NCBI GenBank assembly: GCA_004794785.1
Contig: SJOL01006610.1
Span: 96,981-160,980 of the forward strand
DNA length: 64,000 bases
Direction: 5' to 3'
Source of the DNA: Opisthorchis felineus
Taxonomy: Eukaryota > Platyhelminthes > Trematoda > Opisthorchiida > Opisthorchiidae
Under the pieces are notes generated by a model. The model had not been told where the DNA came from. It did no database searches and saw nothing but the letters and a program-made list of their open reading frames with translations. Both the position numbers and the translations under genes were made by a program. Shown in pieces: positions 57,747 to 64,000 of the stretch (the stretch's first letter is position 1; each line of letters opens with the position of its first letter).

Positions 57747-58480
57747 CTGCAAGAAAAGCATCATAGCAGCCAAACAAATACGCCTTCTCGGCTATGAAGT
57801 CTCTGAAGGAATTATCAAACCAGATCCTGAACGAATGAGCCCTATTCGTCAACTTCTTCATCCACATGGCACTAAATCCCAACAACGAGTTGTTGGCGTG
57901 TTTGCTTATTGTTCACAATGGATACCATACTTCTCTGGCAAAATCAGTGTGCTTGTCAGAAATAAGACTTTCCCCTTACCGAAGCGTGTACAACAGTCCT
58001 TTGAAAATTTAAAGGAGTTAGAGAACGCCATGGTTGTGACAGTCGACTACAACGCACCCTTGGTTGTCGAGACGGACGCCTCAGACATAGCCATTGCTGC
58101 ATCTCTGACTCAGAAAGGCCGACCGGTGGCCTTCTTCTCTAGAACACTGACACCGAGCGAAAAGAACCACTCTGCTATTGAGAAAGAGGCATACACTATC
58201 GTTGGATCTATCCGTAAATGGAAGCATTATCTCTTCGGGAAGCAATTCAAGCTCATCACTGACCAGCGGTCGGTCTCCTTTATGTACGGTGTGTCGCAGA
58301 ACAGTAAGATAAAAAACGATAAAATCCAGCGATGGAAAATGGAACTCTCCACTTTTAGCTACGATGTCAGTTACAGACCTGGAAAAGATCATCTGGTGGC
58401 TGACACCGTATCGCGTAACTTATGCGCCAATGTGATCAGCAATGATAACTTAGAGAAATTCATAATTCCTTGTGCCATCC
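57747..58480 (+). pseudogene. Gypsy RNase H domain
   Basis: After the break, LLGYEVSEGIIKPDPERM (connection domain, 57788-57841) runs into the frame 57835-59142. That frame has APLVVETDASDIAIAASLTQ (first RNase H aspartate), RPVAFFSRTLTPSEKNHSAI, EKEAYTIVGSIRKWKHYLFG (catalytic glutamate), FKLITDQRSVSFMYG (second aspartate) and SYRPGKDHLVADTVSR. All expected acidic residues are visible. The domain would remove the RNA strand during cDNA synthesis. The part from 57945 on is shared with 62476-64000. Confidence 0.88.
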
Positions 58481-59469
58481 CGGAATTACTCGCATGCATC
58501 ACTTTGTTCTTTCCAAAAACTTGCCGTTTTCCCTCCAAGATGTCAAAGACATCACCACAAAATGTACGGTTTGTGCCGCCACCAAACCGCAATTTTACAA
58601 ACCACCCCCCCGCTACGCTCATCAAAGCGACTCAACCATCCGAACGAATTAGCGTCGATTTTAAAGGACCCCTGCCTGTTGTTACTCGAACCCGCACCTT
58701 ACTATCGTTGACGAGTTTTCCCGTTTTCCATTTACCTTTCCCCGTGCAGATACATGTGCAGATACTGTTATTAAATGTCTACGTGAATTATTCTCTTTGT
58801 TTGGCTTGCCTGCATATGTACATTCGGATCGTGGCTCCTCATTCATATCTGACGAACTGTCCACATTCCTACATGACAGAGGAGTTTGCACCAGCCGAAC
58901 AACTGCTTATAATCCCCAGGGGAACGGGCAAGTCGAACGCCTCAACGGGACACTCTGAAACGCAATCCAGCTCAGACTCAAGACGACAGGCCTTCAAATC
59001 TATCACTGGGAGTCGGCTCTATCAGATGCCCTCCACCCTATACGGTCCCTTCTCTGCGTCTCCACGAATGCCACTCCACATGAACAAATGTTCCGGTTTG
59101 AACGTCGGTCATCCTGTGGTTTGCCTATACCAACTTGGCTAACTACTCCAGGACCTGTTTTACTGAAAAGATTTGACCGTGCCTCAAAGTATGAACCAGT
59201 CGTTAAGGAAGTCGAACTCATAAATTGCAATCCACATTACGCCCATGTTCGTTTTCCCGGCGGAAAAGAAGGCACCTTATCCGTCCGCCATCTTGCTCCT
59301 TGTGGTGATTGCATACATGTCAACGAGTTCGCGCGTATCTCATCCAGTGAAGGCAATGGCGTTCATACACCCTTCTGTCTGACTTGCACGCGCCTCCGCT
59401 CAATGACGTTGAAGATAATACCGATCATACTTCAGTCTCACCCCCGTGCCCGGGCGATGCACCTGCATC
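57945..59469 (+). repeat. Left arm of near-identical inverted repeat (partner 62476-64000)
   Basis: All 1,525 bp match the reverse complement of 62476-64000. By eye I noticed one difference (C at 58671 against T in the partner, at 63274). Similarity ends sharply after ACCTGCATC at 59469. The left limit is set only by the window edge, so the arms may be longer. Confidence 0.95.
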
Positions 59470-59510
59470 AATTCATCTATCATGGGCGAGTTATTCCGAA
59501 GACCATATGA
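58470..59510 (+). pseudogene. Gypsy integrase
   Basis: The zinc-binding part is at 58470-58610: CHPGITRMHHFVLSKN and TTKCTVCAAT, the HHCC pattern. The catalytic core starts in a second frame with RISVDFKGPLP (first aspartate, about 58650) and continues in a third with AYVHSDRGSSFISDEL (second aspartate) and AYNPQGNGQVERLNGT (catalytic glutamate). Then comes an in-frame TGA at 58956-58958 where a tryptophan codon is expected. The C-terminal part is at 59088-59510, with VRFPGGKEGTLSVRHLAP. Two frame changes and the stop make it inactive. Integrase would insert the cDNA into chromosomes. Sequence to 59469 is duplicated in inverted form at the right edge. Confidence 0.85.
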
Positions 59511-59666
59511 CGTACTTCAGTATTACTGATGCGATGTTCTCGCCACACTCGGACAATGCCCCGAAGACAGAAAGCTGAACACTGAAAGCTTTTTAACGTC
59601 TTCATCACGCAGCGGTCAGGTTTCCTATCCGTATAACATTATGGAATGCACCGCAGCTGTGTAAAC
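59470..59666. other. No feature recognised
   Basis: Unassigned sequence between the gypsy arm and the inverted LINE fragment. No 3' LTR of the gypsy element is visible here. Confidence 0.4.
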
Positions 59667-60375
59667 TTAACCATTGAGGGATAATCTCATGTCACGCCTA
59701 CACCACAGTTTGACAAAACCTGCTCTTGCCTTCCAGATTTGGATTGGAATCTCTTCTTTAGCTAGACGACCGGGACTGCTACAGCTGGCCAGGTAGACGA
59801 ATTCGTCTACTACCCCAATCGGCTCATCTTCAAGCATATGGCTAGGGTTCGAGCACATCCACATTCGCAACAGCACTCCACACTTTGCAGATGCGAAGCA
59901 CATGCTAAACTGTGGGGCAGAATTATTTAGGTTATTTAATCATCATCATCATCATCATCGACAGCACCGATGCTTCGTTGCCGTAAGGTTATTTAATATC
60001 GTCTATGCTACGATGACGTCGGATCCAAGAAGGGCTATGTCGTTTGCGTACGTTCTGTTTGTGAGTGAATGACCTGGGAGGATTTCACCCCACAGAAGTT
60101 AGGGGCTGGGAGCAAGCCTTCCACGATCATATCAGTGACGTAGTTGAAGAGGAAAGCTGAAACAGAGCAGCCTTGTCTGACATCACTTGATCTAGTGAAC
60201 TCAGGCGAAGGCTTCCCGTGGAACTTCACACGTCCGTGGGATTCAGTATACAGTGCCTTGAGCAAAGCCAAGAATTTATGGTGGACATCGTTGCTCCATA
60301 GATACTGCCATAGTGCCTGACGGTTCACAGAGTCAAAGTCATCTTTCAAGTCAAGGAAGACCACCATTGTTCATT
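59667..60375 (-). pseudogene. RTE-like LINE, inverted 5' part (reverse transcriptase palm to thumb)
   Basis: The minus strand, starting at 60375, reads VVFLDLKDDFDSVNRQALW (first catalytic aspartate), SSDVRQGCSVSAFLFNYVTD (in place of GVRQGCPLSPFLF), then YANDIALLGSD (normally YADD) near 60045-60015. After a 45-bp insertion, the frame at 59667-59903 continues with CFASAKCGVLL, EPIGVVDEFVYLASCSSPG, and finally RRDMRLSLNG. The last words directly precede, in the intact protein, those that begin the plus-strand fragment at 60409. It is dead because of the altered YADD box, stops and inversion. Confidence 0.83.
59929..59997 (-). mobile_element. 45-bp nested LINE-tail insertion with 12-bp target-site duplication
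   Basis: AGGTTATTTAAT at 59929-59940 is repeated exactly at 59986-59997. Between them lie 45 bp which on the minus strand read ACGGCAACGAAGCATCGGTG, then a CTGTC word and a (GAT)n tail. These match the LINE 3' end at 61.04-61.11 kb (ACGGCAGTGAAGCATCAGTG, CTGTCTTTGATGATGAT). Confidence 0.85.
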
Positions 60376-60408
60376 GTGTTGTGACGTCAAATAGGCATAT
60401 CACTATAT

Positions 60409-61125
60409 CTTAAGGGTCGCGTATACCAGGCTACAGTAAGGGCTGTGTTGTTTTATGGGTGCGAAACATGGCCTCTGCGGACAGATGATGTGAGGCGTCT
60501 TCAGGTTTTTGACCACCGATGCCTCAGAAGCGTGGCTGGTTTTGAATGGCTTTAGCTTGTTGGTGACGAGGTGATTAGAAAACGGGTATTTGGTTGTGTC
60601 GTAGGTACTTCAATCGGGTAAGACATCTAGCACCATCAAGTGTGGTCATGTGCTACGCATGCCGAAACACTATCTACTGTGACGAGTGTTGTTCTCCGTG
60701 CCTCCTTCAGAATGGCGTAAACCGCAAAGTGGACAACGCATGACTTGACAGAAGGGCGTGAAAGAGATCACGAAGAGTTTAGGTGTTGTTGGTGCTGTAC
60801 GCCTTCCAGGATGGAGTCCCCGTGACCCCACCTGTGCTCGGCTAGAGACGTTTCAAGAAATGGCGGCTAATCGATGTCAGTGGCGTTCGTGCTGTCAGTT
60901 TCTTTCCAGATTTTCTGATTGAGCGGTTGGATGTGTAGGTACCTCAGAATGCTTGACATTGATTGGCTACCACTAGGTCCCCTCCCTCACCCACTCATTT
61001 TCGTTTCACTCTAGGGCTTTAAATATAATTAGACGAACCTTACGGTTGTACGGCAGTGAAGCATCAGTGTCAACACTGATGTTGCTGTCTTTGATGATGA
61101 TTGATGATAATGACGTTGTCTTCAA
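60409..61125 (+). pseudogene. RTE-like LINE, 3' part in plus orientation
   Basis: The plus strand reads [20 protein letters not shown] (60409-60468), [20 protein letters not shown], then a stop after AGFEWL and VIRKRVFGCVVGTS. Further words in other frames recall the C-terminus of the sibling copies (a GQRMT-like segment and CCTPSRMESP). The 3' untranslated end includes CTTACGGTTGTACGGCAGTG and a GATGATGATTGATGATAATG tail to about 61120. It has the opposite orientation to the preceding fragment of the same element. Confidence 0.83.
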
Positions 61126-61469
61126 AGGGACTGAGGTGATTCAGGCCAAAATGTCCCTCTAACCCGTCCAGTCACCCACTACTGATATGAAAATCGATCA
61201 CTCCAAACTTGCGACAGTACACTAGAAATGGGTCAACTACTGTCTACAGTAAAACAACACTGTACTGGTAGCGAGCACGAGGTCGAAGCATGCAAAGTGT
61301 GGAAGTACCCATGCTAACGGCCTTCGGTGCTGTCTGTCTGACTTACCCGATACAATTAAATGACCGCTGGATATCGTCGCGATCGATGTCATGGAATCCA
61401 TACCAGCGGGCAACGAGCACGACGGCGCACGCAAATCCCTTAAAGGCTAAATGTAGAAGAGCCTAAAAA
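61126..61469. other. No feature recognised
   Basis: Short frames only. Confidence 0.4.
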
Positions 61470-61550
61470 GACATCGTAAACGAGAGGTTCAGCTGGGTTC
61501 AAGGGGAGTCTCCGGCAAAACCAAATTGGTTTGCAGATGAGTGTATTTAG
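61470..61550 (+). repeat. Fragment of the multi-copy octamer/hammerhead-like repeat
   Basis: CGTAAACGAGAGGTTCAGCT, GGGGAGTCTCCGGCAAAACC and AAATTGG..TGCAGATGAG match the downstream block of copies 2-4. The core itself is absent. Confidence 0.65.
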
Positions 61551-61607
61551 TGGACATTGAAATCTCAGAAACAGCCGTGCCTATACAAAATAGTGCAACC
61601 TACCGGC

Positions 61608-61787
61608 CAAAAAAATCGATCAGCTGTACCACACTTTCGGTGCCATGCCACCCGAAAGAAGCACGAGGGCTGGGATACTTCCAGGTTGCATAAGCTCAGA
61701 CAGTGGAAGTCGAAATGCAGAGGTCGGGTTCGAACCATGAACTTTCCGGTCAGCAAATTCGCGCTCTAATCACTAAGCTGTCTCGCC
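61608..61787 (-). repeat. tRNA-derived SINE, copy 4
   Basis: The minus strand has GGCGAGACAGCTTAGTGATTA, GTTCATGGTTCGAACCCGAC, TGCAACCTGGAAGTATCCC and GTGTGGTACAGCTGATCG, followed by T-rich sequence. A small internal deletion (in the GGCAGCTAGG part) separates it from copies 1-3. Confidence 0.87.
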
Positions 61788-62135
61788 CAGTAGCTGGAAA
61801 AGCAAACGTTAGTGAAACGATCAGTGAAAAAGATGGCATAGTAATTCACTCGCGAAAATTCCGACTGGAAAGATGAGCCGAACACATTAAAGAGCAGTTC
61901 AGCTGGCCTCCCGCAGCACCTGGAGTCAGTCCGTGCGGGCTAGTGGGATGCAAACCTCCATCACTCGTACGAAGAAGCAAAGTACCAAATACGACGCCTA
62001 ACACCTGAGAGGGCACTAGGACCGCATACCCAATATCCAGCCCTCTTCAAAGAAGGAAGATAATTCCTGGTGGCGCATCTGAACAAATTTACCAAGGATA
62101 TTAGGAGTGAGGAGAGTGCCTGTGGAATGGGGGAC
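61788..62135. other. No feature recognised
   Basis: Flank between SINE copy 4 and the second gypsy LTR. No target-site duplication could be assigned, as the other end of that element is outside the window. Confidence 0.4.
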
Positions 62136-62287
62136 TGTTACGGATGGGGTATCGATCCTGATTGAGCGCGAGAATAAGACTGAATAGCGCTTTAATTGTC
62201 TAAGAATAGGCGCACATAAGCTGAAATTGAAGGCGAAAGCATGGTTAATACGAAACGACAATGTGAATACAAAGGATAGCCATGACA
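62136..62287 (-). repeat. 3' LTR of the inverted gypsy copy (152 bp)
   Basis: The minus strand starts TGTCATGGCTATCC (62287) and ends CCGTAACA (62136), giving TGT...ACA termini. It is about 93 percent identical to the 5' LTR at 55767-55932 and lacks that copy's 14-bp duplication. It lies downstream of the integrase end, as a 3' LTR should. Confidence 0.82.
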
Positions 62288-62475
62288 TTCACCCGGGTCG
62301 TTGGATTGTGTGTAGAGAGGGATAACTCGGACACAGGGACTGAATGAATGATTGTAAAAATCTACTAAGGGGTAATGATAAGTGTGGTCAGGCTTCTCGG
62401 TTTCTTAAAATGTAGGGTCGCGTACGTTGCTGGAGCCTGGCTAAATCGGCGATGCCAAGGTTATATGTATTTGGA
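62288..62475 (-). other. Gypsy 3' non-coding segment
   Basis: Sequence between the integrase end and the 3' LTR, absent from the left copy. The end next to the LTR reads CGACCCGGGTGAA on the minus strand, where a polypurine tract would be expected but is not obvious. Confidence 0.5.
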
Positions 62476-64000
62476 GATGCAGGTGCATCGCCCGGGCACG
62501 GGGGTGAGACTGAAGTATGATCGGTATTATCTTCAACGTCATTGAGCGGAGGCGCGTGCAAGTCAGACAGAAGGGTGTATGAACGCCATTGCCTTCACTG
62601 GATGAGATACGCGCGAACTCGTTGACATGTATGCAATCACCACAAGGAGCAAGATGGCGGACGGATAAGGTGCCTTCTTTTCCGCCGGGAAAACGAACAT
62701 GGGCGTAATGTGGATTGCAATTTATGAGTTCGACTTCCTTAACGACTGGTTCATACTTTGAGGCACGGTCAAATCTTTTCAGTAAAACGGGTCCTGGAGT
62801 AGTTAGCCAAGTTGGTATAGGCAAACCACAGGATGACCGACGTTCAAACCGGAACATTTGTTCATGTGGAGTGGCATTCGTGGAGACGCAGAGAAGGGAC
62901 CGTATAGGGTGGAGGGCATCTGATAGAGCCGACTCCCAGTGATAGATTTGAAGGCCTGTCGTCTTGAGTCTGAGCTGGATTGCGTTTCAGAGTGTCCCGT
63001 TGAGGCGTTCGACTTGCCCGTTCCCCTGGGGATTATAAGCAGTTGTTCGGCTGGTGCAAACTCCTCTGTCATGTAGGAATGTGGACAGTTCGTCAGATAT
63101 GAATGAGGAGCCACGATCCGAATGTACATATGCAGGCAAGCCAAACAAAGAGAATAATTCACGTAGACATTTAATAACAGTATCTGCACATGTATCTGCA
63201 CGGGGAAAGGTAAATGGAAAACGGGAAAACTCGTCAACGATAGTAAGGTGCGGGTTCGAGTAACAACAGGCAGAGGTCCTTTAAAATCGACGCTAATTCG
63301 TTCGGATGGTTGAGTCGCTTTGATGAGCGTAGCGGGGGGGTGGTTTGTAAAATTGCGGTTTGGTGGCGGCACAAACCGTACATTTTGTGGTGATGTCTTT
63401 GACATCTTGGAGGGAAAACGGCAAGTTTTTGGAAAGAACAAAGTGATGCATGCGAGTAATTCCGGGATGGCACAAGGAATTATGAATTTCTCTAAGTTAT
63501 CATTGCTGATCACATTGGCGCATAAGTTACGCGATACGGTGTCAGCCACCAGATGATCTTTTCCAGGTCTGTAACTGACATCGTAGCTAAAAGTGGAGAG
63601 TTCCATTTTCCATCGCTGGATTTTATCGTTTTTTATCTTACTGTTCTGCGACACACCGTACATAAAGGAGACCGACCGCTGGTCAGTGATGAGCTTGAAT
63701 TGCTTCCCGAAGAGATAATGCTTCCATTTACGGATAGATCCAACGATAGTGTATGCCTCTTTCTCAATAGCAGAGTGGTTCTTTTCGCTCGGTGTCAGTG
63801 TTCTAGAGAAGAAGGCCACCGGTCGGCCTTTCTGAGTCAGAGATGCAGCAATGGCTATGTCTGAGGCGTCCGTCTCGACAACCAAGGGTGCGTTGTAGTC
63901 GACTGTCACAACCATGGCGTTCTCTAACTCCTTTAAATTTTCAAAGGACTGTTGTACACGCTTCGGTAAGGGGAAAGTCTTATTTCTGACAAGCACACTG
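62476..64000 (-). pseudogene. Second, inverted gypsy copy: RNase H and integrase
   Basis: This minus-strand segment is near-identical to 57945-59469. It starts in the window edge within the RNase H connection (LVRNKTFPLPKR) and runs through ETDASD, EKEAYTIV, ITDQRS, the HHCC finger and the integrase core to VRFPGGKEGTLSVRHLAP. It has the same frame changes, and the same TGA codon, as the left copy. Sharing of these lesions shows that both copies descend from one already broken sequence and are not independent products of an active element. Unlike the left copy, it continues into a 3' LTR. The 5' part lies outside the window. Confidence 0.92.

Overview
This window looks like the repeat-dominated, intron-and-transposon landscape of a parasitic flatworm nuclear genome. 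A tapeworm or fluke is most likely; a diphyllobothriid tapeworm is my best guess, but the genus cannot be settled from sequence alone. I see no bacterial-type operons and no convincing host protein-coding gene. Nearly everything recognisable is a mobile element, usually mutated. The case for a flatworm is the combination of a CsRn1-like Ty3/gypsy element with a tRNA-Trp-like primer site, RTE-like LINEs with GAT-type tails, a Penelope-like terminal repeat, and tRNA-derived SINEs including one that carries a hammerhead ribozyme.

Layout. 1-24 kb: two nested inverted repeat pairs (1-121 with 23703-23820; 1163-2710 with 20515-22055) enclose several relics. These are a multi-copy repeat with a hammerhead-like core, a Penelope-like terminal repeat with a hammerhead on the minus strand (8.26 kb), a Ty3/gypsy relic on the minus strand (9.9-11.4 kb), an RTE-like LINE relic (11.6-13.0 kb) and a hammerhead SINE (14.9-15.1 kb). 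24-26.2 kb: a CsRn1-like gypsy element, truncated in reverse transcriptase. 27.2-28.9 and 34.9-36.1 kb: two copies, in opposite orientation, of an unrecognised element with about 250-bp terminal inverted repeats and an 82-nt intron-like segment kept at identical length. 29.2-31.8 kb: a G-rich, C-poor stretch. 36.5-40.4 kb: two diverged copies of a MULE-type (FAR1/ZSWIM-like) transposase, with another N-terminal fragment at 51.6-51.9 kb. 44.3-51.6 kb: a C-rich, G-poor stretch holding a Jockey/CR1-like reverse transcriptase relic and a perfect 26-bp hairpin. 52.6-55.6 kb: a palindrome cluster, three SINEs, a minisatellite and a LINE C-terminal fragment.

55.7-64 kb: a third gypsy element with a short 166-bp LTR, gag with a zinc knuckle, protease, reverse transcriptase, RNase H and integrase, broken by frameshifts and stops. 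Its last 1,525 bp reappear almost unchanged and inverted at 62476-64000, ending in a 152-bp LTR. Between the arms sits a LINE whose 5' part is inverted against its 3' part in the order expected of twin priming, with a 45-bp nested insertion flanked by a 12-bp target-site duplication.

The retroelements are autonomous machinery (reverse transcriptase, integrase or endonuclease), while the SINEs and ribozyme repeats depend on it in trans. No copy here looks intact. All family calls rest on motif recognition by eye.
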